A stretch of 34,944 nucleotides of DNA from an uncultured Pseudomonadota bacterium (GTDB lineage Bacteria > Pseudomonadota > Alphaproteobacteria > UBA9219): contig CAIXLI010000174.1 of the NCBI GenBank assembly GCA_903920205.1, positions 1 through 34,944 of the forward strand, written 5' to 3'. The position numbers and the translations under genes are program-made. Below the pieces are notes generated by a model. It did no database searches, was not told the DNA's origin, and saw only the letters and a list, made by a program, of their open reading frames with translations. The first letter of the stretch is position 1, and every line of letters begins with the position of its first letter. Of this stretch, positions 1 through 7,293 are shown in pieces.

Positions 1-123
1 CAACAATCAAACACGCTGCCAGCAATTTACTCAGAACCTCAAAAGGCAAGGAAAGCCTTCAACTTAAACGACATATCGCAGCTTGGGACACCGATTTCCT
101 CTGCAATGTGATCGCATGTTAAC

Positions 124-363
124 TCAGTCGATTGCCCTGGCATCTTCCCTAATTTTTTGCTCGGCTTCAGTCCTGCCGACATGATACTGTGAGGAGAGAA
201 AATCGAGGGCGACAGCCTCCGTAACATTCCGTACGGCAAGGGAGATTTCATCCTGATGCGCGTTTTTGCCCAGACCGAGAAGAACGCCGAGATCATGCCT
301 GTTTTCGGCTATCTCTAGCGCCGCAACATTGAACACTTCCGATGTTTTCCAATCTCTTGGCAT
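124..363 (-). CDS. Small hypothetical protein (79 aa)
   Basis: I do not recognise this protein. It is a short, charged, probably cytoplasmic polypeptide with no signal peptide or membrane segment. It has a hydrophobic/acidic middle (NRHDLGVLLGLG near residue 22) and a basic, helical C-terminus. The start ATG is preceded on the minus strand by a G-rich Shine-Dalgarno-like stretch (GGGGGAG) about 5 nt upstream, which supports translation. The gene lies about 235 nt downstream, on the same strand, of the terminator of the candidate structured RNA. Right after its stop, a different frame stays open to about position 39 and reads like coding sequence (CDHIAEEIGVPSCDM). The original protein may therefore have been about 30 residues longer and been cut by a frameshift. 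It could also be intact and short. Confidence 0.5.
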   Translation of the reverse strand: MPRDWKTSEVFNVAALEIAENRHDLGVLLGLGKNAHQDEISLAVRNVTEAVALDFLSSQYHVGRTEAEQKIREDARAID

Positions 364-598
364 AAGAACTCCCCCAAAATTACTTACAGACTATGAAACC
401 ATTTATAGGGGAATTTTCCGCCGACCGTCAAGCGTGGGGAATGGTTTCATGGAGAAATGAAGACAACACATTGGGTTCCGCATCCATATTTTTCGCGCAA
501 GAAAATTATGAGGCATGGCAGGGAAACTTGTTAGGGGCGTTTTTTACATCGTTTTATTGGGGCAGTTTCAAAAGCATCGGTCGTTACTCCATCTCAAG

Positions 599-619
599 AA
601 AAAAGGAAGCGCGCTTCCC
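599..619 (-). terminator. Intrinsic terminator of the candidate RNA
   Basis: On the minus strand the self-complementary GGAAGCGCGCTTCC is followed directly by TTTTTT. The stem is short (5 bp around a CGCG loop, extendable by one pair), but the GC-rich hairpin plus a six-T run is the classic arrangement. It ends the structured region at 599-840 and gives that RNA its orientation. Confidence 0.55.
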
Positions 620-840
620 GCTTGGCACTCGCTTGCGCGAGGCGGCGGCATGCAGCCTGTTTGGGGTCTTTCGCCTTTGTCCCGTAATCTGCAGCTTGGT
701 GAGGACGGAAGAGACCCAAACGCCTCTTACGAGGCTTCGCTTGCGCTCGTCTCTCTGACACTTACCTGCACAGGGTATTCCCCTGCACTTTTTCCCCAAC
801 GCTCACCACCACCATGACTCTTAATCACAGCAGCTTGGGG
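599..840 (-). ncRNA. Candidate structured non-coding RNA of unknown class
   Basis: Read on the minus strand, this interval packs several stable hairpins, three of them closed by GNRA-type tetraloops. They are CAGGG/CCCTG at 771-785, GC-GCAA-GC at 738-745, GCCTC-GTAA-GAGGC at 722-735, and CTCGC-GCAA-GCGAG at 628-641. A long stem pairs 712-721 with 659-669 (10 bp with one bulge) and encloses an internal GTCC/GGAC helix. CCCCAA/TTGGGG near 797-840 could pair at the 5' end. The series ends in an intrinsic terminator at 599-619. GNRA loops appear only in the minus-strand reading, so strand choice is consistent. No open frame here looks real. I tested by eye for tmRNA (tag codons, T-loop), RNase P (GAGGAAAGTCC), SRP (GGAAGCAGC) and common riboswitch cores and found none. 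A divergent 6S-type RNA is not excluded. The 5' end is a guess. Confidence 0.45.
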
Positions 841-1090
841 TGGTTTGACACCTGCTTCTGAATGCCGATGCCGATGGGTCTGCCATCATCTTTCAAACAG
901 CTTCCATATGTTTGTTAGGTCATCACTCCTCCTTCTTCATATGCTTTTGCAACACACAGGGAAATATCACATGAGGTGGGATATTTCTGTTTTTCGCACG
1001 AAATGGGTTTGGTTAAGACGCACTCTCGCGGCAGGGCTCCCTGCTCTATTTTGGCCGTGCGGGGGGGGCTTCGCTGGACGTTACAACGCC
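841..1090. other. Gene-free spacer
   Basis: I see no convincing gene here. The plus-strand frame at 845-1138 is Cys- and Trp-rich without a ribosome binding site. The minus strand has a good Shine-Dalgarno (GGAGG, near 930), but the ATG that follows hits a stop after two codons. The spacer should contain the promoter of the minus-strand RNA, which I could not pinpoint. A run of eight G lies at about 1060-1067. The plus-strand promoter block of the exported-protein array begins at 1091. Confidence 0.4.
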
Positions 1091-1159
1091 GTTAACCCTG
1101 ACAACAAAACGCACGAAAGTAATAAAGGGGTCGTTTAGCAGAGAGAAAAAATGTATAAT
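1091..1159 (+). promoter_or_regulatory. Promoter block P1 of the exported-paralogue array
   Basis: The block contains a perfect TATAAT (1154-1159) with TCGTTT 17 nt upstream (1131-1136). Further up lie GAAAGTAAT (1115-1123) and GTTAAC (1091-1096). The same four elements recur with identical spacing before the fourth paralogue (3588-3656): GTTAAC to TATAAT is 63 nt and GAAAGTAAT to TATAAT is 39 nt in both. That conservation argues for a real promoter with an upstream control site, duplicated together with the gene. Confidence 0.65.
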
Positions 1160-1208
1160 CCCCGAAGTAAGCTTGGGCGTGTTTCATTATTCGCAAAAGG
1201 ATTTTCTT

Positions 1209-1979
1209 ATGATGAAGGGTTTTTGGAGAGCCGTGGCGACGACTTTGGCGCTGATGACACACTCGCCAGCGTTGGCTAGTTCGCGCTATGCACCCATACA
1301 GCAGAAGGCCACAGCGCAGGCTCCTGCGAAGGCCTTGCTGCCCGGGCTCAAGATAGAAAAGGTTACCGTATCAGCTCAGGCGATCCTGGTTGAAGGCAGC
1401 GATGCCAACGCCATCAAGTATACGATGTTGCGCACAATTGAGGCCTCCCCCAAAGGACAGCTTTCGTTTGGCAAGTGCTATCAGATTTTGATCAAGAGAG
1501 AAGACGACAACAATGCCGCGCAGATTTCGGTTCTGGACAAATCATGCATCGTGATGGCTATCACCGGTATCGGTGACGGCATTTCGCCGTCCAACGCCAA
1601 AGACCCCGACTTCGACATTATGGCACAAGTTTACACGCCGAAAGGAAAAATGCCCGTACAAGCGGGAAAATTCGACACAAAGACCCGCACTTTTCATGAG
1701 CTCATCACCGTTCCTGTTCCGGATATAATGTCGCCATCACAGATTGAGGTTGTATGCTCGGCATTGAAAATGTTGAGCAGTGAGGCCTTCTACTTCAAAC
1801 GTTCATCGGGAGATTTTCCCATCCAAGATAAGATCCTATCGCTTCAGACGCACGGGAAACACGCGGAGTCGTCGCTCAAGGCTGACATCGCCTCTCGCCT
1901 CTCACAACTGGGGGGAGCGCACCGTGCCTCCGCAGCGAATCATAATAACGCCGAAACAACCATCTCGCTTCAGCTGTGA
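1209..1979 (+). CDS. Exported hypothetical protein, tandem paralogue 1
   Basis: This encodes a 256-residue protein with a Sec signal peptide (hydrophobic stretch then SPALA, cleavage expected near residue 24), so it is periplasmic or secreted. I do not recognise the family. It is the first of four adjacent relatives. All start M-K-x-F-W-like or with a similar export signal and carry a roughly 130-residue domain. In this copy the landmarks are ILVEGSDANAIKYTM, a FGKCYQILIK strand, a second Cys in DKSCIVMAI, and GKFDTKTRTFHEL at the end. The start is set at the ATG-ATG pair because AAAAGGA lies 7 nt upstream; an in-frame ATG 36 nt earlier has no such site. A paralogue follows after 59 nt, suggesting co-transcription from the TATAAT at 1154. 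Function is unknown; the two Cys may form a disulfide. Confidence 0.75.
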   Translation: MMKGFWRAVATTLALMTHSPALASSRYAPIQQKATAQAPAKALLPGLKIEKVTVSAQAILVEGSDANAIKYTMLRTIEASPKGQLSFGKCYQILIKREDDNNAAQISVLDKSCIVMAITGIGDGISPSNAKDPDFDIMAQVYTPKGKMPVQAGKFDTKTRTFHELITVPVPDIMSPSQIEVVCSALKMLSSEAFYFKRSSGDFPIQDKILSLQTHGKHAESSLKADIASRLSQLGGAHRASAANHNNAETTISLQL

Positions 1980-2038
1980 ACGGCACGGAGCGCGATAGAA
2001 TCTTTCAGCCCGCCTTATGAATTGCACGAAGAGTTACG

Positions 2039-2791
2039 ATGAAAATGCGTTGGAAAACAATTGCCATTGCCCTAGCAGCCGTTGTAGGGACAACAACGGC
2101 GGTCCTAAGATTTTCCCCCCCCTCTTTCGCGCCAAAAGCTCAGCGCGCCAAGCCGCAAGTGATGTTCCCTGAGCTCATACTTACTCCGACTGTTGTGACC
2201 CCGCAGAATGTCTTGTTTCAGGGGATTGATGAAAACGGCACCAAATTTTTTATGTGGTCGGAAATAAATGTGGCCACGAACGACCAGTTTACGCTAGGCA
2301 GCTGCTATTCGATTATCATCAATAATAATGGCGAGCTTTTACAAATTGAAGCGATAGACTCTACCTACATCGCTATTGAGCGGATCCCCCCTGTCGACGG
2401 CGACAGCAACAAACAAAACCAAAAATCACCAATACTCAATAATATGTTGGTGATAGCCCGCACTCCCTCCGGCGAAACGCCGTCCCAAGTGGGGAAATAC
2501 AATATAATAACTGGCGAATTTACGGATCTTTCCCCTCTTTGCAATGAATGGCTTTCTGATGGAGAGGGCCTGGGGGTCTGCGCAGATCTTAGAAAGGCGG
2601 CCCTTAACGGGCTCAATAGTCTTAGCCCTGAGGAAGCAGCCGAGGTCAAAAAAGCGCTTGCTCTCCGTAACGAGGCGGAAGAGGGAGCGCTGCGCCATCA
2701 GGTTCTATCCTCCTTCCGTAGCCTGAAGTTGAGCGTTAAACCTCAAGGGACGAACGCAAAATTCTCTGGCATGAACAAGCCGACTTTATAA
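2039..2791 (+). CDS. Exported hypothetical protein, tandem paralogue 2
   Basis: This is a 250-residue relative of the preceding gene. It aligns through VLFQGIDENGTKFFM, the LGSCYSIII strand with its Cys, an IDSTYIAIE strand, the RTPSGETPSQVGKYN turn and GEFTDL. The N-terminus (residues 4-24) is a hydrophobic export signal or anchor without an obvious AxA site, so it may stay membrane-tethered. The C-terminal part is Ala/Glu/Leu-rich and probably helical (SPEEAAEVKKALALRNEAEE). A run of eight C (2115-2122) lies in codons 26-28 and could slip. There is no terminator between this gene and its neighbours (59 nt before, 62 nt after), so it is probably in one transcript with them. Function is not known. 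Confidence 0.75.
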   Translation: MKMRWKTIAIALAAVVGTTTAVLRFSPPSFAPKAQRAKPQVMFPELILTPTVVTPQNVLFQGIDENGTKFFMWSEINVATNDQFTLGSCYSIIINNNGELLQIEAIDSTYIAIERIPPVDGDSNKQNQKSPILNNMLVIARTPSGETPSQVGKYNIITGEFTDLSPLCNEWLSDGEGLGVCADLRKAALNGLNSLSPEEAAEVKKALALRNEAEEGALRHQVLSSFRSLKLSVKPQGTNAKFSGMNKPTL

Positions 2792-2853
2792 AAGGACAGC
2801 GTGGGCGCGGTTGAATTTTTTTATGTTTTTTTTGACAGGAAGCGGAATTGACG

Positions 2854-3570
2854 ATGAAGGAATTTTGGAGCGCCCTTCCGCTGGTTGCAATTCTTGCAAC
2901 TCCGGTTCCAGCGTTTGCGAACCGCTCCGGCAATGGGCCACTAAGAGTCACAGAAAATCATGCGTTTGCTGTCACGAGCACTCTCATAACGCCAAACTGG
3001 CTTAAATTCTCCGGAGATGAAAAGGAAAGCATTCGAGAGGAGGTGCGGTGCGGCATTGTCAATGTTTATGGCTCCCGCGATGTTGGGCTTAATGATTACT
3101 TTTACTATCGGCAAACCATCACCGAGCCCTCTTACGAGGAGCCAAGCAGGAAAAAGGAAAAAACTTCCTTCAGAGTTATTGGCTATAAGAATTACGTTGC
3201 CGCTATAGTGGTCAAGGATCATGTCGGGACAAAAGATATCGTCGTGACAGAAGGGTTCAAATTGGACGATCCTTCAGGTGAACTTGTCACCCTAAAAGGG
3301 GAATATGATCGCAGAACAGACACCCTTGAGAATTTGAAAGTCGCCCCCGAAGAAAAGTTCGCGAAACGTACAAAGATTCTCGAAATTTATACCCGCACGA
3401 GAAAGCAGGTCTTCGATCTGGCGAAGTCCCCCAAGGGGCGTCAACTATTCAAAACGACCAATACCCAAGAATATCGGGAAGAGCGGGAAAGAACGGCGTG
3501 TCTTTTTTATGATAAGGTTCTCCTTGAGCTCAAGAAGACTCTGGGTTGTCGCTCTAACCTCAGCCTATAA
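2854..3570 (+). CDS. Exported hypothetical protein, tandem paralogue 3
   Basis: This encodes a 238-residue protein with a clear signal peptide ending PVPAFA (cleavage near residue 22). Its leader and 5' untranslated region are nearly the same as those of the fourth copy (both have ATTGACG directly before ATG and a GTTGAATTT/GATTGAATTT T-rich run upstream), so these two are the closest pair. The body shares VIGYKNYVAAIVV, a VVTEGFKLDDPSGE segment and the GEYDRRTDTLENLK turn with the other copies. A TTG two codons upstream is in frame, but the conserved ATG is preferred. The mature part is charged and Lys/Arg/Glu-rich with one early and one late Cys. No catalytic motif is visible. Role unknown. 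Confidence 0.75.
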   Translation: MKEFWSALPLVAILATPVPAFANRSGNGPLRVTENHAFAVTSTLITPNWLKFSGDEKESIREEVRCGIVNVYGSRDVGLNDYFYYRQTITEPSYEEPSRKKEKTSFRVIGYKNYVAAIVVKDHVGTKDIVVTEGFKLDDPSGELVTLKGEYDRRTDTLENLKVAPEEKFAKRTKILEIYTRTRKQVFDLAKSPKGRQLFKTTNTQEYREERERTACLFYDKVLLELKKTLGCRSNLSL

Positions 3571-3587
3571 ACGACGCGACAGCGTCC

Positions 3588-3656
3588 GTTAACCACAAAA
3601 ACAAGTCGTCTGAAAGTAATGACGGTGTTGTTTGGATGGGAAGAAAACGGTATAAT
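3588..3656 (+). promoter_or_regulatory. Promoter block P2, duplicate of P1
   Basis: TATAAT lies at 3651-3656 with TTGTTT 17 nt upstream (3628-3633). GAAAGTAAT (3612-3620) and GTTAAC (3588-3593) sit at exactly the offsets seen in the block at 1091-1159. It lies in the 158-nt gap before paralogue 4, which would therefore be transcribed separately. The conserved upstream boxes are candidate binding sites for a shared regulator. Confidence 0.65.
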
Positions 3657-3728
3657 CCGAGGGGAAGGCGTGGGGCGTGATTGAATTTTTTTAGCCCATC
3701 TTTTTTTTACAATAAAGGAAAATTGACG

Positions 3729-4451
3729 ATGAAGAAATTCTGGGGTGCTCTTCCGCTTATTGCAATTCTTGCAACGTCGTCGCCCGCTTTGGCTAACTTT
3801 TCCAACAAGGCACGGCAGGGGGGCACAGAAAAGCGTGGACTTTCTGTCAATGCTCCCGTTATCAAGGAAAATTGGATTGGGTTTCCTGGGATTTATGACG
3901 AAGGAGTCACCGGAGAACAGCGTATCGGAATTGTCGTGGATCCCGATAGCCACACCGTTGTTTTTAACGATTACGTTGACTACGAAGTGACAACCAACCT
4001 TCGCACGATCGAGGGTCAGCGCAAAAGGGGGCAGCGAACAACCCTGAAAATCGTTGGCTTTGAAGGCAATGTTGTCGCCATGCTTATTACAGACAAAATT
4101 GAAAATGATACATACAGAGTCGTGACAGAAGCAGGCGAACTGGATGGCACCCGAAACGGTGAGGAGACTATCAGAGAATGGGAATATAATTCGAAGACCG
4201 ATACTCTCAAAAATCCGAAGGCCTCAGACAAAAAGATCGACGACTTCTCGAAGATTGTAGCCGTATACAAGAACGTTAAAGCTCTATGCACCCAAGCGGC
4301 AACGGCACCCGGCCTTGAGGGAGAGCCCTCCCTCATAGAACAAGCCAATAAAATGACGCGCAGAGACAAGGGGAATGGGTATTTCAATCATCTGCGCAGT
4401 GAAATCAAAAAAACATTGGGAAAGCCGAAAGCAAACGGCATGACGCCATAA
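3729..4451 (+). CDS. Exported hypothetical protein, tandem paralogue 4
   Basis: This encodes a 240-residue exported protein. The signal peptide runs to about residue 22 (AILATSSPALA). It has the family landmarks: ENWIGFPGIYDEGV, a KIVGFEGNVVAMLI strand pair, VVTEAGELDGT and WEYNSKTDTLKNPK. The ATG at 3729 is chosen because AAAGGA lies about 10 nt upstream and the start aligns with paralogue 3. An upstream in-frame ATG at 3681 falls inside the conserved untranslated leader. The gene has its own promoter block and is followed by a strong terminator. It is convergent with der. No enzyme signature is seen; a lineage-specific envelope protein is the best guess, with function unknown. Confidence 0.75.
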   Translation: MKKFWGALPLIAILATSSPALANFSNKARQGGTEKRGLSVNAPVIKENWIGFPGIYDEGVTGEQRIGIVVDPDSHTVVFNDYVDYEVTTNLRTIEGQRKRGQRTTLKIVGFEGNVVAMLITDKIENDTYRVVTEAGELDGTRNGEETIREWEYNSKTDTLKNPKASDKKIDDFSKIVAVYKNVKALCTQAATAPGLEGEPSLIEQANKMTRRDKGNGYFNHLRSEIKKTLGKPKANGMTP

Positions 4452-4472
4452 AAGCAAACAACGCACCATCAT

Positions 4473-4500
4473 CCCCTGCCCCTTAAAGGCAGGGGTTTTT
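4473..4500 (+). terminator. Intrinsic terminator of the paralogue array
   Basis: A perfect 8-bp stem (CCCCTGCC at 4473-4480 with GGCAGGGG at 4488-4495) around a 7-nt loop is followed by TTTTTG. It lies between the fourth exported paralogue and the convergent der gene. Confidence 0.85.
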
Positions 4501-4501
4501 G

Positions 4502-5860
4502 TTAGCGGGTTTTCTTTTTATATTCGTAGGGGTTTTCGCTTTTCTTCAACTGCCATCTGATCGGCACGCCTTCTAGTTTGAAGGTTTCGCGCAGGCCGTG
4601 GGTTAGGAAGCGTTGGTAGCTTTCCGGCAGATCGACGGGTTTGTTGACCCACAACGAGAAAGTTGGGGGGCGACTTTTCACTTGCGTCATATAGCGCAAT
4701 TTCAGGCGGCGGTTGGCGGTGATGGGCGGCGGGTGATTGGCTTCCATGTCTTCCAACCAGCGATTCAGTTTGCCGGTGGAAACGCGGGTGTTCCAGTTTT
4801 CGTACATCCGCATCGTTTCGCGCATCAGGTCTTTCAGGCCTGTTCCCTCTAACGCGCAGATTTGCACCAAGGGAAGGCCGGAGACTTGCGCCAGCGAGGC
4901 TTCCGCTTTTTCGCGGATTTGCTTGGCGACAAGCTTTTTGTCTTTGACCAAATCCCATTTGTTCAGCGCGACGACCAAGGCGCGGCCTTCTTCGATGACG
5001 TGGTGCGCGATGACGAGTTCTTGTTTGTCGAAGGGCTGCGTTGCGTCAAGCACGAGGATCACGACATGCGCCAAGCGTATGGCGCGCAAGGATTCTTGGA
5101 CGCTGATGCGTTCCAGCGTTTCGGTCACGCGGACGCGGCGGCGCATACCGGCGGTATCGACCAGACGCACGGGTCTTCCGCGATATTCCCATGCGATGGG
5201 GATGGCGTCGCGGGTCAGGCCTGGTTCAGGCCCTGTCAACATGCGGTCTTCGCCGATTAATTGGTTGATGAGCGTCGATTTTCCCGCATTCGGGCGTCCG
5301 ACAACGGCGAGGATAAGGCGTTTTTCTTCTTCGTCTTCGGCTTCTTCTTTGGGCGCGTCTTCCTCGGGGACGTATTTGGACAGGATTTCGTATAAATCCA
5401 TCAGCCCGTCGCCATGCGAGGCGGAGATGGGCAAAGGATCGCCAAAGCCTAGAGACACCGTTTCTTCCATCGAGGCGGGAAGGACGCTTCCTTCACATTT
5501 ATTGGCAATCAATACTATCGGCAGACCTGTTTTGCGTAATTCTCGAGCAATCACAGTGTCTTCCGATGTCACGCCTGCGCGGGCATCAACGATCATCAGG
5601 ATGACTTGGGTTTGTTCCAACGCTTTCTTGGTTTGCTGGGCGGTACGCGCCGACAGGCTTCCTTTGGCGCGGACGTCTTCCAGCCCCGCCGTGTCGATCA
5701 CGCGGAATTTCAGGTCAAACAGATGCCCGTCGCCTTCGCGCCAGTCGCGGGTCACCCCGGGTTGGTCGTTGACGATAGCCATTTGTTTGCCGACCAAACG
5801 GTTAAACAAGGTAGACTTTCCCACATTGGGGCGTCCGGCGATGGCGATAGTAAAAGTCAT
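4502..5860 (-). CDS. der: Ribosome biogenesis GTPase Der (EngA)
   Basis: Der is a double GTPase needed for maturation of the 50S subunit. Two G domains are visible. The first has P-loop GRPNVGKST (residues 9-17), switch DTAGLED and NKCE in place of the usual NKxD. The second has GRPNAGKST near residue 188, DTAGMRRR and NKWD. A C-terminal KH-like domain ends in a Lys/Arg tail. Length (452 aa) is typical. The ATG at 5860 is chosen over an upstream in-frame TTG because GGAAATTG precedes it and homologues begin directly before the P-loop. It is the last gene of the operon with the YfgM-like protein and bamB, 107 nt downstream of bamB. Confidence 0.97.
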   Translation of the reverse strand: MTFTIAIAGRPNVGKSTLFNRLVGKQMAIVNDQPGVTRDWREGDGHLFDLKFRVIDTAGLEDVRAKGSLSARTAQQTKKALEQTQVILMIVDARAGVTSEDTVIARELRKTGLPIVLIANKCEGSVLPASMEETVSLGFGDPLPISASHGDGLMDLYEILSKYVPEEDAPKEEAEDEEEKRLILAVVGRPNAGKSTLINQLIGEDRMLTGPEPGLTRDAIPIAWEYRGRPVRLVDTAGMRRRVRVTETLERISVQESLRAIRLAHVVILVLDATQPFDKQELVIAHHVIEEGRALVVALNKWDLVKDKKLVAKQIREKAEASLAQVSGLPLVQICALEGTGLKDLMRETMRMYENWNTRVSTGKLNRWLEDMEANHPPPITANRRLKLRYMTQVKSRPPTFSLWVNKPVDLPESYQRFLTHGLRETFKLEGVPIRWQLKKSENPYEYKKKTR

Positions 5861-5967
5861 AAAATCAATTTCCAATCATCGTGCAGCAGAGCAAAGGTCT
5901 TCCCCTCCCCCTTTTATGAGGAAGGCATGGGAACGCCGCCGCACTATGATCGTGAATGGGGTCTAGG

Positions 5968-7293
5968 TCAACGTAGCGCTATAAGCGTGCCGTCGTCCCT
6001 TACGACATAAAACGTGCGGTCAGCGACAACAGGCGACAAATAAAGGGGGTCGCCGAGGTCGATGCTGTCGAGAGAAGCACCGTCTTGGGGCGAAAAACTC
6101 GCCAGATGGCCCTGCGCGTTAACCATCCAGAGCCGTTCCCCCGCCAAGAGGGGCCCCGCCCAGACAAGACGGTCGGAATCCTTGTCGCTGGGGTCGGTGA
6201 GTTTCGGCAAGGACTTGACCCACAGAATACGTCCACTGTCACGAGTCAGGGCGATCAGCTGGCTATCGCCGCCATAGACGAAAACGGCGTCGCCGGCGAC
6301 AACAGGCGTGTCGATGCCGCCGATGTCGGATTCCCATACGCGGTCGCCGCTTCGTTGGTCGATGGCGGCTATGCGCCCGCTGTGGCTGATCGCGTAAATG
6401 CGCCCGTGATCGATAACGGGCAGGCCGCGAATATCGGCGATGGCAGGCAACGCGCCCACTTGCGCGGGTGCCGCCAGCGAATAGTTCCACGATATGCGTC
6501 CGTTTTGGGCGCGAAGGCCGAATATCTCGCCGGAATTATAGGCGACGACGACATTGTCGCCATCCACCGCCGGACTGGACGCGCCCATCAGGGTCGCGCT
6601 TTCGGCGATGCCCGATTGATGCCACAAGATATCGCCATTCGCAGCGGCAAGCGCGTTCAGATCGTTGTCGATGCTGACGACGTAGATGCGGTTATCTCCT
6701 ACCGTCGGGGCAGCGCGTAGCGGTTTCAGCAAGGCTTTGCGCCATTTGACCGCGCCCGTTTTGGCTTCGAGCGCGAAGACGTTGCCGAAGCCCGTCGTCG
6801 CGTAGAGCGTATCGCCGTCGACCGCCAATCCGCCGCCGATTGCTTTATCGTCGCTTTCTTCCGGCGTGGTGTCGCGTTCCCATTTTCTTTCGCCAGTCTT
6901 GGTATCGAAGGCGCGGATCAGCCCTTGCGAGTCCATCGTGTAAATCACGCCGCGATCAATGACGGGATGCGCCAAAAGCTTGAAATCTGAACTCGACCCC
7001 GCGCCGATGCTGGCTTTCCATACGATCTTCGGGTTTGTTGGCGCTTCCGCATAGGGCGGCGCGTGTTCGCTGTCATAGCCCGTTTGGGGCCAGGAGAGGT
7101 TGACGATTTTGTGCGGCAAAGACGGCTTGTTCTCGGTTAGGCCTTTGTCTTGCTCCAGCGCTTTGGTTTGTTCGATCACGGCAATCCTGTCGCCTTTGAT
7201 CGTCGCGCCTATCTTTTTCGCGGAATCGCCGCAAGCGGCAAGCGAGGCTGCCGCAAGGAGAAAGACAACGGGGGCGAGAGCTGTTCCCTTCAT
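5968..7293 (-). CDS. bamB: Outer-membrane assembly lipoprotein BamB-like (PQQ beta-propeller)
   Basis: BamB is a lipoprotein scaffold of the BAM complex that inserts beta-barrel proteins into the outer membrane. The 441-residue product has a lipoprotein signal peptide with lipobox SLAAC (Cys at about residue 21). Repeated propeller blades carry the PQQ-enzyme style motif, with A-D-x-x-T-G-x-x-x-W spacing (AFDTKTGERKWER, ALEAKTGAVKWRK, AIDQRSGDRVWES, ALTRDSGRILWVK). The start at 7293 gives an ATGA overlap with the upstream TPR gene and puts the lipobox at the right distance; longer frames lack a signal peptide. GGGGAAG provides the ribosome site. The position between a YfgM-like gene and der is the arrangement known from other proteobacteria. 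Confidence 0.9.
   Translation of the reverse strand: MKGTALAPVVFLLAAASLAACGDSAKKIGATIKGDRIAVIEQTKALEQDKGLTENKPSLPHKIVNLSWPQTGYDSEHAPPYAEAPTNPKIVWKASIGAGSSSDFKLLAHPVIDRGVIYTMDSQGLIRAFDTKTGERKWERDTTPEESDDKAIGGGLAVDGDTLYATTGFGNVFALEAKTGAVKWRKALLKPLRAAPTVGDNRIYVVSIDNDLNALAAANGDILWHQSGIAESATLMGASSPAVDGDNVVVAYNSGEIFGLRAQNGRISWNYSLAAPAQVGALPAIADIRGLPVIDHGRIYAISHSGRIAAIDQRSGDRVWESDIGGIDTPVVAGDAVFVYGGDSQLIALTRDSGRILWVKSLPKLTDPSDKDSDRLVWAGPLLAGERLWMVNAQGHLASFSPQDGASLDSIDLGDPLYLSPVVADRTFYVVRDDGTLIALR

Noticed and set aside
393-758. 121-codon plus-strand frame
   Set aside because: No ribosome site, odd composition, and its second half reads antisense through the hairpins of the candidate RNA.
599-840. 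tmRNA, RNase P RNA, SRP RNA or cobalamin/TPP riboswitch
   Set aside because: The diagnostic sequences (tag reading frame and T-loop, GAGGAAAGTCC, GGAAGCAGC, riboswitch core boxes) are not present on either strand.
845-1138. 97-codon plus-strand frame in the first spacer
   Set aside because: Unusual Cys/Trp/His composition, no ribosome site, and it runs into the promoter block of the exported array.
4737-5966. 409-codon frame antisense to der
   Set aside because: Covers the strongly supported der gene on the opposite strand and has Ser/Arg-rich shadow composition.
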